Source of the DNA: Sphaerolaimus hirsutus
Lineage: Eukaryota; Nematoda; Chromadorea; Monhysterida; Sphaerolaimidae
Reading direction: 5' to 3'
DNA length: 64,000 nt
NCBI GenBank assembly: GCA_964036195.1
Contig: OZ038458.1
Location: 14,459,832 to 14,523,831, forward strand
In this document: positions 38,101 through 49,700 of the stretch, one piece after another
Layout of the letters: each line of letters opens with the position of its first letter
Position numbering within the stretch: the first letter of the stretch is position 1
Notes under the pieces: generated by a model
Database searches by the model: none
What the model was told of the DNA's origin: nothing
What the model saw: only the letters and a program-made list of their open reading frames with translations
Translations under genes and position numbers: made by a program

Positions 38101-41100
38101 GAGAGTGTAGTGGTTTCTTCTGAACGTTGTAAAGCCCCATTTTTAACAATATTTCATCCCTTTTCACAGTTAGAGGCCCTTTTACTCGACCCTGACTGCC
38201 TGCCATACCGTGGTACTACCCGCCTCCATTGCCTAGTACTTACGGATGGCACAGTAATTGACCTTTACCCCGCCAATGCTGCGACCTAGCATTCGGTACA
38301 GTTTGATGTCTGATATGAGTTATCAGGTGGTCGTCCAGGGTGGGGCGGGGGGTTGTGAATTCTATTTTTACGAAAATGATTTTTTTTAACGAAGAAAAAT
38401 ACTACATTTTAACGGAATTTTTCAAAAGTTTACATAAATTTCAACAATGCTGAAAATCTGTGATTTATTTATTTGGCAAATACAAAGAAAAAAATTTCGG
38501 GATCGGGATTAGAGAAACGTTTTCAGGATCGGGATTGGGTTTCGAAATGTTTCGGGAATGGGATCGATTTTTCAGATTTTGGGATGGAGCTTCGGGTTTC
38601 GGGATAGCAAAATCCCGGAATTTTTCGGAACCGGGATCCCGTTTGAACCATACTTCCATGAGTAACCCACGATATTCCTGACATCGTCGAGCGTGATGGG
38701 CTGCCTCCCCTCGGCATCGAATTGCCGCATGAGTTGAGCCATGGCCTCGTTGTCCTGCGTGCCCAACCTGCCGCCCGTGGCCGCCATCGTGCCGCTGATG
38801 TCCGCCATGGACACCGGCTCGTACTCGTGATCCGCGTCGTACTGCGAATTTATGATAGGCAATTGACCACGTCAGAATGTGGCCAGAATCGACAGGGTAG
38901 CAGAAAACAGTTTTTCTACCTCATTCAGATACTGTTTACAAATGCAATAGAAGACAAATGAAAAATTTTGGTAGTTCAGAATATGTTCATAAACATACCG
39001 GAGGGATTGATAGCTGAAAATTTTCCTGGTGGCTTGGGTTTTTTCATGAAGGTGTATTGAATATAGAAAGGGAGAAATACGCTAAAAATAGGGGGAAATA
39101 GCTAAAAGAGGTATAAGAGCACATGTATTGCCAAGTAGCTAATTGCCCTTCCCCCAACCCCCAACTAGACCCGTGCAGACACCTGTTCACAAAACTGTTC
39201 ATACGGGACGCCCTTAGGCTGGGGCGCCTGTGGAACCTGCTGCTGCCTACTCTGCAAATCGAGCACAGCGGCGGAAGAATCATTCTGATGACCCCACTGA
39301 GGCGGGGCGGAGCCATGTTGCTGCCTGCCGCTGTGCTGCAGTTGTTGCTGCGGCGTGTGGGTGGCGCCGGACCAGAACTGTTGCGACTGAACCTGCGCCA
39401 CTGCTTGGTGCTGCGCGGCGAGCATGGTCGGCAGCAGGGCGCACACTGTGGAGACTTGCGCCAGAACCTGAAAGTGTCAGTTTTGTTTAGATGTTCTTAA
39501 GGTGCTTCAACGTGCCCAATTGACAGCAAAATCATCTCACTTTTTAATCTGACTTTTTAAAAAATTTTTTGCTATATACCTACATTTCGGATGATTTTGA
39601 AAAAATTTTTGACTTGAATTTGAAGAATAGATTTTTAAAATAGATTTTTCTTAAAATCAAGGCATCCAAAAATAGAGTTTTTTGCAATCCTACCTGTTGC
39701 ATCTCCCGCTGAAGATTAGCGAGACCGGTCGGATTCTCCGCCGCCAACTTCACTTCGGCCATTTTTTCGGTTATTTTCTTGATGTCACCTTTGTGTTCTT
39801 CTTGAAAACTTTTGAGCTGCGATTGGGGCGGGGGTTGTGTATCTCTTTAGTTAACACTTTGAGTTGACATAACTTTCATTCTGACAATCGACTATTAATG
39901 ACAATTTTCACGTAACAAAAACTTTTTCAAATTATTCAGTGGAACAAAATATTCGGTAAAAGGAATTCGGTGCTGATACAAACAAAATACATTACAAAAA
40001 TGCAACACACATTGTTGGTCAACGAATGGCCGCGTTCCGTAGTACTCCTCATGGAACCCTCCATCCTATCGCACTGCACTCCGATCTCCTTCTGCAGTTT
40101 TAAGTTTAATTTCCGATATAATTTAATTTAAGTCATCGATATACCGAGTGGAACGCCCACTCTGCGCAGAATACTACAAACTTTATGAATAAAATCTTGT
40201 AATTAATTTCGTAATGAATTATTGCACAGTAAAAAGGAAATATTATGAAAAAACTGCATAATTTACTTCATTATTCAGACGGGTTATGGTAGATTTCCAT
40301 ACCAAGTGTGATATCCGCCGGGCATAGTCAAATCGACCATTGCCCCAAACTCAAACAACAAAACACGCACGAGCATGCGGCGCAGATCTCTCGCGTCGTC
40401 GCGCAGGTCGCGTTGCTCGTCGCGGATGGCGCGCAGCTCGTCCAGCACGCGCTCCTCCTTCGAGTCCTTCCAGGACAGCATCGACTTGTTCTGCATGTCG
40501 ATCGTGGCCAACAACGTCTCGTGCATCGACCGGAGCTCGGCGCCTGGGATGGGAAGGGACCTAGATTCGTGGGCTGATGGATTTTGGTACAGGCAGGGTT
40601 AAGTAAGGACCACTTGGCGAGAGTTCCACACTCACCACACATGAATTTTTTCTATGAATATTAGTTTTTTCGAATCTGTACAAAAAGCGGAAACAATAAA
40701 TGTACCGAACGGAAAACTGTAGGTGAAAAGCTAGACCTACACGCGGATTGCTTAAAGGACCAGTACCCTTTGGGGGGGCCTGTTTTCTCATCCAAAAATT
40801 AGCATTTTTTTGAAAACATGTATTCCGCTTCCGCATCGAAAAAGCAACATCGTTAGAACGCAAAACTCCAAATTCTGGTGTGTGTTGTGACAAACACAGC
40901 AAAGAACAGCAGATTTTCTACAGAATCCCCCCAAAAAAGGTAGACAACAACAGACTTATGGCCAGGTTCCTGGACATGTCGTTCACGTGCGGCGTGCGCT
41001 GCTCGGCCGGCGGCGTGCCCCACTGCTCGTCGGCGCAGCTCGTCATGCTTGTGTTCACCGGGTTCTGAGTAGAAATTGAGATGCGTAAATCGAGAACAAA

Positions 41101-44100
41101 ATGGCCGAAGGGCAGTTCCAAGCAGCCAAAAAGGTATAAATAACGACGCACCCCACGATTGGAAACGGGCGTATTCCTAGATTCTTGCTTGATGCCCCTA
41201 GATGAAGTTGTGTAATCGCTGCCCGCCTGCATAGCGAGCAATAACGGAATAAGCCCAATGTGCAAACCTCAACGTTCATCACTATTTTTTAAGCGCAGAT
41301 CAGAAACTCGAAAGAACGAACATTTGTATTAGTTGTCTTGGTTTTGGTGACGGAAAACAGGGAACCGGCGGGCGGCGTGTGCGTCGCTGCGGCCGCCGAC
41401 GCGCTCAGAGCGGACCAACCTACACGGTGACACGGCCATGTTCGGACAAATTTCAACGATTTAAGTGTTCATTTAAAGACTTTCGCACCGTTAGCTGCCA
41501 TGTGTGATTGATTTCTGAATCCAGATGGGTAGAATTTGATGAATAACTGTCAAGATGTAGGTTTCAACGCGTTCGGTGCGCGAACGGCCACGTAAACGTG
41601 CGCTGTGAAAAGCGACGAAATGGCGAAATTTGAAACTTTTTATTTTCTTTTATCTGGCCGGTAGCCATTGTACCGTTTCAGGAAAAGGGCTGAATGGCGT
41701 TCTTAAACTCGATATTTTCGGGAACTAATTGAACGAAAACGTAGCGAAAAAGTGCAAAAGTTCCGCCATCGCGGAGTGCAAAAGAACAGCTGGCAGCAAA
41801 ACAGCCGCTCATAATTTGAGGGCGTTTCACAGCCTTGACACTCAGACAAAAACAATTCGATGTGACCAACACGACTGCTACAGCGATTCTGTTGATTACA
41901 AATGATGTCACGATCATTTTAAAACACACTTAAATACACAGAATACTGTACTGTCTGCTGATCTTTGTCAATGGTATACAGAGAACAGAAATCAATGAAT
42001 TACGAACAAAATTCACTGAGAGTGAATAAAATACAATATGATTTGTGAAAAACGTTCGGTCCTTTATTGAGCCAAGTATATTCTCCTACGAATTTCTCCA
42101 AAAACACTGAAAAGATAATTTGTTTTGTTTGTTCCTGTTCAATGTGAATGAGAACGTGCCGGGGCATCAATGCACTGTTTTACAGCCCGTCTGGTGCCAG
42201 TCGCAAACCCTGCAGTGTTGAGTCAAGTGTCAAATGTAAATTGTCATGCAAAGTCCAGTAACAAATTTTTTTTTGTTTGATATTTTACATGACATTTGAC
42301 TAGCGATGGAAAAGCGCCATGGCGCTTGGCACTATTTTGCCACATACCGTATTTCCTCGAAGTACCCCCCGGGGGATGATTGTTTCATAGTGGTCCCGAG
42401 AGGGGGGGGGGTATTTCGAGGGGGGGGGGGGTTTATTTCACAAGAAAATTTTTGAAAACCAAGTACGAAATTGTCGTCTGAAACGTACGCAGACGTCGAA
42501 AAATGCAACAAAAACCGCCATTTATAAGGTTCTGTAGACTAATATTAGTATGTAGGTGGTATGTACACTGTTCTAACGTGATACCGACATTTTTTTAACG
42601 TGTGTTCTGCAGTACACAGAACACAAACTACAGTTATTGTCATGTACGTTCCCTTTACACTCAATTTGGGGGGGGGGTATTTCGAGGGGGGGTGATTGTT
42701 TCATAGTGGTCTCGAGAGGGGGGGGGGGTCAAACGAGGGGGGGGTATTTCGAGGGGGGGGGGGGTATTTCGAGGAAATACGGTACATAAAACTCGCTATG
42801 CTGATTTTTGCCTGGCGCCAAAATGAACAAAATGCCTGGCGTCAAGGCAGAAAGCACCATGGCGCTTCCAGCACCTGGCGCCATTTTGCTCTGGCGCTGG
42901 GGTTCAGATAAGCGCCATGGGCATGTAGCTTGGCGACATGGTCCTGGCGCTTTTATCATCACTACATTTGACACTTTACAGGGCTCAGGACTGCTGCCCG
43001 TGACTTGGTAGTGGTTTACATATTGCCCCTGATGCTAGAACTTGCGGCACCAGAAAAAAAGGGCGTCTCACCACCACCAGTGCTATTCTGAAAAGGTGGC
43101 ACCGGCACGGACAGGGCACCTGTGAAACATGCAAGGGCATCGGTTAGGGTTGGGGAACCGAACCGACTCGAGAACCGAGCACTATTTTGGAACCGAGAAC
43201 CGGAACCGGGCTTGAGAACCGAACCGGCACTTATACCCGGAACCGAAGTAAATACCCGAAAGAACCGAAATTTTCTAGGAATCTTAAAGTTTTTATACAG
43301 CGTTTTTTCAACACCTACATCTAAACCTTTAAACAGCAGCTGAACATCTTGGTGCGTGTTCAGAATTGCAAAATTCATCTGTTTGCAAAATGATTGCGCG
43401 GGGGAGTGTAATTTCACATATACTCCAGCGACATTACAATGAAATCTACCATATCCCACCTGAATAAAAGAACAAACAAAAAAAATTTCATCATATTTAT
43501 CAAATTGCTTTGATAAATATGATGAAATTTTTTTATGTATGTTCGTTTATTCAGATTGGATATGGTAGATTTCATTGTAAGCAGGGTTGGCAAAATCTCA
43601 GAAAAAAATAAAAATAAAATAAAAATAAAATGGAATATTCAAGAATAAAATAAAATAAAATGGAAAATTTAAGAATAAAAATAAAAATTGTATAAAAATT
43701 CAAATTTTTGTAAATTTTTTGTAAAATTGTACAAAAATTCGTATTTTTGTAAAATTGTATAAAAATTCATATTTTTTGTAAAATTTTGTCTCATTGCTTG
43801 AGTCTCTACCTGTTTTTTCATGGATCTGGGGGCAGTCCCAAGCATTGTAAAGTGTCAAATGTCATGTAAAATGTCATGCAAAGTGTCAATTGTCATGACA
43901 AATGTAAAGTAAAGTGTAAATTGTCATGACATGTAAAAATTAAAGTATCAATTGTCAAGCAAATTGTGTTCAAATCTCATGTTTTATTTCAAAATCTTAT
44001 GTTTTGTATCCAAATTATGTTGTTCTTGACTCCAAATCTTATGTGAACATTTGGATACAAAAACATAAGATTTAGATATAAAACATACTATGGATACAAA

Positions 44101-45589
44101 AACACAAGATTTCAATACACAATTTACACTTTGCATGACATTTGTCATGACAATTGCCACTGTGCTTGAAATTTTACATGACACTTGACATTTTGCATGA
44201 CAATTGATACTTTACTTTACATTTGTCATGACAATTGACACTTTGCATGACATTTTACAAATGTGCCAAGCACACTCCAGTAGTCCTTCTACTGAAAATG
44301 CAAACCATTCTTATCAATAATTGTAACTTTACACTTGCAGCTAGCTAACAATACATACTGCATGCAACTTTTGAAAAGAAAGGGAAAAATTTGTCACAGG
44401 TTTTTCATGTATAGGTCTAATTATAACATTTTTCTGGCCTAGCATGCATGTTTCTGATTTTTTGTAAAATTTTTGTACAATTTTTGTAAAAATTTTGTAA
44501 AATGTGTCATTTTATTTTATTAATGACTTTTGGGAATAAAATAAAATAAAATGAAACAAGAATAAAATTAAAATAAAATAAAATTTTTATACAATTTTTA
44601 TACAATTTTACTAAAATGAATTTTTATAAAACCAACCCTGATTGTAAGGTGTAATGTCGCTGCAGTATACACATTATCACTGGTAGTAGTTTTCATTGGT
44701 TTTGTGGCAGTTTCAACCGTAGTTGGCAAAAGTTATTAATGTTAGTACTCAAAATAATACGCGTACTCACTCGCGTACTACATAAATAAATTTACGTTTC
44801 CTCCAGAAAAAAATACCAGTACTCATTTACTCGTGTACTTTTTGCAAGTACGCGAGTACAGAAAACGTATATGTTTGCTTTTACACTTTTTTTTTAAATA
44901 CCAGTATTATTATAACAACTTATTGGGGATATGGGGGGGGGAGTTATTTTTTCGTCGGAATATTGAGTAAAAAGCACAATCAATATATTATCTAAAAGGG
45001 GTTAAGTAGGTTGCATTAACGTGTAAGCCAGTATAGAAATCCCGTAATTCATGCAATGAAATCAATGTTAGTGTGCATCAATGCAAAATAATGCATAATT
45101 GTAATGAACGTATACATAAATACGTTTTTTATACATGGACTTCTTTCTCACCCATAAAAGAGGGGGGGAGTTATTTTTTCCTCAGTCAGCTTACAGGGGG
45201 GGTTATTCGAGGGGGGACTTATTCGAGGATTTACGGTATATTGTTTTTGTTGTTCAGCCGATTATTACCCGATACCCGGTTATTTCCCGGAACCGAAATT
45301 TTGATCATTTTGGAACCGAACCGGTACCGAGTTTAAGAACCGAACCGATACCCGAACCGAAATCTTTTGGAACCGAGAACCGGAACCGAAAGTTTTGAAA
45401 TTCCCAACCCTAGCATCGGTGCCTATATCACTCAGCTCCATACTTGCCACCGCGTTGGCGCCTGGCGCTAGAGATCAAAGCAAAAAGCGTGATGACGCTT
45501 TCGGCACTTTTTACATCAATACTTCACACCGTCCATCGATCGCACCAAATTTTTTCTGCTATACGTTACCACAAAATACCGGCAAACAT
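28213..45589 (-). CDS. Nup358: Nup358/RanBP2-type nucleoporin, about 27 exons, no TPR or cyclophilin part
   Basis: Component of the cytoplasmic filaments of the nuclear pore that binds Ran-GTP. Minus-strand exons: 43119-43072, 41419-41352, 41064-40956, 40543-40371, 39816-39694, 39467-39183, 38841-38671, 37849-37649, 37158-36963, 36905-36744, 36267-36115, 35366-35230, 34982-34851, 33738-33556, 33316-33114, 32770-32647, 32473-32300, 31612-31414, 30934-30707, 30194-30058, 29782-29639, 29551-29375, 29106-28746, 28688-28599, 28292-28213. Two tentative 5' exons precede them. All phases agree; the total is about 1,363 residues against 3,224 in human RanBP2. Parts: Ala/Ser-rich start, charged coiled coil, Gln-rich segment, FG motifs ([22 protein letters not shown]), Ran-binding domain A, zinc finger, FG, Ran-binding domain B, Gly-rich linker, a PPCPGCIGC motif and the end SEYTVEE. 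The exons at 43119 and 41419 are less certain than the rest. Confidence 0.9.
29187..29337. mobile_element. TACTCGGCGGACATC MITE in a Nup358 intron
   Basis: Ends TATACTCGGCGGACATCACAC and TTTGCGGTCTGCCGAGTATA, with inner CCTACCATAACCC / TTATGGTAGGATTCTGCGCA. It fills more than half of intron 29374-29107. Confidence 0.75.
29375..30194 (-). other. Nup358: Ran-binding domain B of Nup358
   Basis: Three exons (137, 144, 177 bases). Motifs: [75 protein letters not shown]. These are the diagnostic RanBD1 positions, including the basic RR loop and KERG. Confidence 0.93.
30236..30660. mobile_element. ACACACTAGTTGACA MITE in a Nup358 intron
   Basis: Left GCGCACACACACTAGTTGACA, right TGTCAACTAGTGTGTA. 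Inner GGTGTCAACT / AGTTGACATTCAGTTGACA arms. Relatives at 17403-17610, 21561, 46963 and 60893. Confidence 0.7.
31667..32113. mobile_element. hAT-like GGACGTATCCAGG element, copy 1
   Basis: Ends CAAGGACGTATCCAGG and CCTGGATACGTCCCTG, flanked by GTGGAGGG at 31659-31666 and 32114-32121 (exact). It contains G/C homopolymers and repeated GGCGC(T/C)-type short words. Confidence 0.85.
32647..33316 (-). other. Nup358: RanBP2-type zinc finger of Nup358, split by an intron
   Basis: Exon 33316-33114 ends with WTCDAC...NGADDN. Exon 32770-32647 continues [13 protein letters not shown]. With the donor GTTAGT at 33113 the finger reads W-x-C-x2-C-x10-C-x2-C, the exact RanBP2 pattern. The intron cuts the codon before the third cysteine. 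Only one finger is present, against eight in human RanBP2. Confidence 0.9.
33556..35366 (-). other. Nup358: Ran-binding domain A of Nup358
   Basis: Three exons (137, 132, 183 bases). Motifs: [74 protein letters not shown]. Intron positions and phases are the same as in domain B, so the two arose by duplication of a three-exon block. The intron between its second and third exons carries the hAT-like element 33910-34668. Confidence 0.93.
33910..34668. mobile_element. hAT-like element with ATATCG-filled ends, copy 1
   Basis: Ends TACGGGTTGGGACGATATG and CGATATATCGTCCCAACCCTA. The flanking duplication TTCTAAAC (33902-33909, 34669-34676) is exact. Both ends carry about 150 bases of ATATCGATATTCG repeats. 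The core (34250-34560) is related to one arm of the palindrome at 62171. Confidence 0.9.
35447..35870. mobile_element. hAT-like GGACGTATCCAGG element, copy 2
   Basis: Ends CAGGGACGTATCCAGG and CCTGGATACGTCCTTG, flanked by ATCTCAAC at 35439-35446 and 35871-35878 (exact). Same family as 31667. Confidence 0.88.
36490..36690. repeat. ACACACTAGTTTTCACCGTG inverted repeat
   Basis: ACACACTAGTTTTCACCGTG at the left is mirrored by CACGGTGAAAACTATTGTGTG at the right, with an AT-rich core. Located in a Nup358 intron. Confidence 0.65.
39694..40543 (-). other. Nup358: Coiled-coil exons of Nup358
   Basis: Exon 40543-40371 ([20 protein letters not shown]) and exon 39816-39694 ([30 protein letters not shown]) are strongly charged with leucine/isoleucine spacing typical of a coiled coil. 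This is probably the pore-anchoring part. Confidence 0.75.
40150..40325. mobile_element. GGTAGATTTCCATACC-type MITE in a Nup358 intron
   Basis: CACTCTGCGCAGAATACTAC at the left and TTATGGTAGATTTCCATACC followed by GTGTGATATCCGCCGGGCATAG at the right match the ends of the 10471/29187 family in reverse. Confidence 0.55.
42190..43005. mobile_element. Three elements nested in one another in a Nup358 intron
   Basis: Outer: CTGGTGCCAGTCGCAAACCC to GGGCTCAGGACTGCTGCCCG (CTGGGGGCAGTCCC family). Inside it, a hAT-like element 42301-42964 with ends TAGCGATGG / CATCACTA and exact CATTTGAC duplications (42293-42300, 42965-42972), rich in GGCGC words. Inside that, the TA-flanked poly-C/G element 42347-42782 (CCGTATTTCCTCGAAG to CGAGGAAATACGG). 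Confidence 0.85.
43145..45412. mobile_element. hAT-like element of 2.27 kb with GGTTCCGG-type ends and further elements inside
   Basis: Ends TAGGGTTGGGG and CCCAACCCTA. GCATCGGT duplications at 43137-43144 and 45413-45420 are exact. Ends carry GAACCGAACCGG repeats, as in 58682-59756. Inside: a MITE at about 43432-43590 (ACAATGAAATCTACCATATCCC inverted). Within that, a second hAT-like element 43582-44640 (CAGGGTTGGCAAAATC / AACCAACCCTG, exact ATTGTAAG duplications) filled with AAAATAAAAT. Within that, a TGTCAAATGTCATG palindrome at 43828-44275. Poly-G remnants lie at 44930-45237. Confidence 0.88.
45444..45589 (-). other. Nup358: Tentative first two exons of Nup358
   Basis: Exon 45589-45580 reads ATG TTT GCC G before a GTATTT donor. 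Exon 45467-45444 (24 bases, after CTCTAG) ends before GTATGG. Both are phase-correct into exon 43119. A TATA-like ATTATAAATA lies upstream on the minus strand near 45680-45690. The alternative is a start at the ATG at 45441, whose frame stays open through 45421 and, if the hAT element 43145-45412 is removed, continues in frame into exon 43119. I cannot decide between them. Confidence 0.35.
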
Positions 45590-46795
45590 ACGGTTTCGTT
45601 AACGGCTGTCAGTTAATTATTGAAAACACGGAAAGTGTTCAACAAAAAAAAAAGGTGTCTGAAGTTTTACGCAGTTTTCGTATTTATAATGAGCACACCA
45701 ATCAACGATAGCAGAAAACAAACATCAAACGCAGAAACACAATGAGTTTGCGTATTTTACACAGAAACACGGAGAAAAAATATACACTTGAAAGTGAAAG
45801 CGTTTATTATTTTCGGTGAATTTACGTCGGAAAGTGAACATTTACTTTACAAGAACAAGGAAATGAGACAATTCTTATTTGATACTCACAGACAAAATCA
45901 CTGGTTAACGCCGGTCTACAGTCAGGTTAGAGACGACATGAAAACAACCTCAGAGATCAGAAAAATTCACACAAACCGAAAAACTGCGAGAAGTTGCCAT
46001 TGGAGTGGATACTGAATACACATGAATATTAAAATACCTAAATATTTACGATCAGTGGCTAAATCGACGCCGCAAAGAACAAATTTAGATAAACTTTCCG
46101 ATTTTCTGCAAAGTAACATCATACAAATCCAGGTCAAGTTAAGGCAGGGGTCTCCTAGGGGGGGGGGCTGGGGGGGGCCTGCCCCCCCCAAATCCGCCAG
46201 CTATCTATCTATCCCGGAGGCCGCTCAGCTATCTATCTATCCCGAGGCAAAATTTTTGGCTACTACCCCCAAAGACCCCCCCCCCAAATCGCTCAGCTAT
46301 CTATCTATCTGGAGTGGTTTTTGAGAAATTTTCCCCCAATTTTCGCTCAAAATCACTAATTTTCGCACCCTTTTATAGTTTTTCACCTTCAAAATCGTGC
46401 TCTCCAGCTATATGCATGGTTATATGCCTGTTTTTAGCCATTTTAAACCTACTTTTAGCCACTTTTAACCAATTACCAGCGATTTTTTCTCCTTTTAGCC
46501 TTCTATGCACTGAACAAGCCTATATATTTTGCCCCCGCGAGCCCCCCCCCCAAGCCCCCCCCCAGCCCCCCCCCAGAAAAATTTTCCAGCTATCTACCCC
46601 TCGGGAGGAGCGATTTGCTATCTATCCAGCCCCCGCGAGGGCCAAAATCCTGGAGACCCCTGAGTTAAGGTCGAACCTAGCCTGGAATTCAACAGTCAGA
46701 GCGAGCGACTGCCTCCAGGAACAGCAATCACAAAAAGCAAGAAAGGTCGTGTCTTTCCATGTCACAGCAGAAAATAATGTTAAAAAGCAATGAAT
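45590..46795. other. Spacer between ISWI 3' end and Nup358 5' end
   Basis: Only about 1.2 kb separate these two minus-strand genes, and 518 bases of it are the hAT-like element 46145-46662. This leaves no room for the roughly 800-residue TPR part of vertebrate RanBP2. A 75-codon plus-strand frame at 45788-46015 has no recognised feature. Confidence 0.6.
46145..46662. mobile_element. hAT-like CAGGGGTCTCC element, copy with AGTTAAGG duplication
   Basis: Ends CAGGGGTCTCCTAGG and CCTGGAGACCCCTG. AGTTAAGG at 46137-46144 and 46663-46670 is exact. The interior has long C tracts and CAGCTATCTATCTATC words. Confidence 0.92.
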
Positions 46796-49700
46796 TCACT
46801 TTTTCACTTTCTTTGGTTGTTGGTTGGCGCCACTTGGCGACTCGCCAAGTTTTCGCTTCTGGGCCGCACCGTTTCCGCCGATGCCACCGGTCAGCGTCTG
46901 TCAGTCAACAAAGATAAAATAGTTTCGAGTGTTCATTTGAAATCTGCAACGGTCCTACACACTAGTTGACATTGCAAATTCGTATCAACTGAATGTCAAC
47001 TAAATAAAACAAAAGAATTTCTAAAAGCATCACACTTAAAGTCGGCGGACATTTCACCCTACAATATCGGAGAGTTAGAATTCGCTCGTGAATAGAGCGA
47101 ACAACAAAACTTGTGTCCCACGCGGACGCGAGGAATTGAAAAAAGAAAATCATATTTTAAAAAATGGACGTTTCGCCGCGTGCGTGCGTGCCACGCCCTA
47201 GTTATCTACATTTTCAACGTTGCTCGTTGAAAGCGAACGAATTTGACAGTTTAAAACTACCGTTTTACCGTTTTTGTTTTTATTTTATTTTTTGTTTGTT
47301 GGCTCCGTTCCAACAGAAGAGAAATTGGCAGCTGGCCAAAATTTCAAAATCCGCTAAAAATATTAATAAAACAGGCTAACACTAGCTATAAAACCATGTA
47401 TATAAATGAAAATAGCGATACTGAAGGTGGAAATTGGCAAAGTGGAGCAAATTTTAACGATTTTCAGCTAACTTTGAGATTTCACTCTCATTCGTATAAT
47501 ACGCAACTGGTAACTGGGATGAGGGTCAAGTTCTCATACGTGACCCGATCCATACCAATCGTTAAAATATTGCGACGCAAAAAAAACGTCATGCACTCTC
47601 CACTGGAGAGACTGACGCAAATGTTTGTAGGGCGATACGTCTGCCGACTTTACCAGAAACAATAAACCTTAAGTGTTACGAAATAAAATTAACTATGCTC
47701 TATCACATAGGAAAGTTTAAATCAGATAATTAACCAAAAATGAGTTGAATTTACTTGAAGCGGATATTGATGTCAACTAGTGTGCGGGCTCAACTTGACG
47801 CTAAAATACGCAGCGCAAAAAAACGACGCAAATTCGTAACTGACCCTGCTCTTGCCGCGTCGGCCTTCCTGCTCGCTGATCTCCTTTTCAATGAGATTGA
47901 TCAGCGTGTAGCAGCGGCGCTGCAGCTCCTGTGAGAAAATGACAGTTCCTCAAGCAAATTCAAGAATATTTTCCCAAAGCAATGTGCTGTATTTGCTTGA
48001 ATAATTCCCCCATCTTGAATGAGAAGAGTGAAAAAATAATTCTTCCCTGAATGCTTGAATATTTTGTCGAAAAAATAATTCCCCGCTTGAATAGTCCCCC
48101 CTCAAAAATTATGACGAAAAAATAATTCCCCACGGGAATTATTCACGCGTATACGGTAAATCACTAGACGCACACTAGCGGTCCGGCTTTTGATGAACCA
48201 ATCGAATCTGAATTGGGGCGCGAGTCTGACCGTCTGCCGCAGCTCCTCGTAAATGTTGTCCTTGTCGAAGCCCAACTTGTGCAGCATGCACACCAGAAAC
48301 CTGAGGGGGTCACACTGACGCTTGATGGAACACCGCGGAATACCGTACGTATTTGGTGAGAAATTAGCGTTAAGCCTAGTATTTAGTGTCAAATAAGGAA
48401 AAAGTGAAAGGCGATAAAAAGTAAATAGTTATTTAGTCGTAAGTAAATAGGAGCTAAATTGTATGTTGTCTTTTTGGTAAATTCAACCTTTCCTGTGATT
48501 TTTTTAATTTTCCGCGGTACTTGGCAATGTTTAAAAAAAACTTAGAACCTAAAATATTTACAACGCGAATGTTTCGTTCCCCCGATATACCATGGCAGTT
48601 ACTAAAAAAATCAACATTCTTCCAAACCTGTCCTCCTCCTCAGTGTAATTTTTGCCCTTATTAGTGCCATATGCAATCCTGAGCTGATGGAAGGGCGCCT
48701 TGTAAGTGCCGATCTTGGTGTCCAGGGCGCGCCTGGTCGCCTCGCGTCGGTGTATCCGCTGTTCACCCTTTTCGATCTGCGCCTCGATGCGCTCGTGCTC
48801 GGCGATCTCGTGCAGACGCGACCAGAACACGTTGGCGTAGGCGCGCACCTGTGTGAGTTTGTCAGTGGTTTAACACAACATTGAATGTGGCGGCAACGTA
48901 ACCTACAGGTAAATTTGAAGATTTGGATGATGTTGACAAATTTGATTTTTTTTATTTCAGTAAATTATCATCCATTTTTAGCGTGAGTTTAATACCAGTT
49001 ATGGTTTTACACATACTAGTTTACAACCGACATTTTGAAAACTCATAAATCAACCTTGGGTGCATTTGAGTAGACCAGAATTTAGTATCCATCAAATACC
49101 ATCGACGTGGATTAAAAAAAAAGTCGTTCCAGTAAACTCAAATCCGTTCGAAGCTGATTTATGAGTTTTGGTTGAAAACAAATGTGTAGACATATTTAGT
49201 ATGTCGCAGTACAACCATTTGTCTTCAAAAACGCCACTGAGACGAGAACTACTAAAAAAGAGTAAAAGTGCCCGTAAAAAAGAAAGTACCCACCTCCTCT
49301 GGGGTCTTACCCTCCACCTCCCTGCTGATGCTGTCCATGTCCTTGCGGCCATATTTCTCGTTGGCCTTCACAAAAGCGCTCAAATCGCGTCGCGTCCACG
49401 AGCCGAACCCTGTGTAATTGGAGATTACACGACTATTGAGTAATTCTTCATATTTCAAAATTTTGAGCAATTCTTTATATTTCAAAATTTTGATTCAGAA
49501 AAATCCCATTTTGCCATGCATTTATTTAGAATGCTTTGCCATACTTGAGTAAAAAATCTGCTCTCCATGGACCGTATTTCATGTAATAGAAGAGCGCCGT
49601 TGTATTGGAGGTGCCCTACTACTGGTAAGTATGCCCTCTTATCAGAAGAAATACGGTATGCGCAGTGGGCACAAAAACATCAAACTAAAAGAAAACTACG

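Noticed and set aside
43141..43160. TTAGGGTTGGG as a telomere-like repeat
   Set aside because: It occurs once per element end, is inverted at the other end and is flanked by 8-bp duplications, so it is a terminal repeat.
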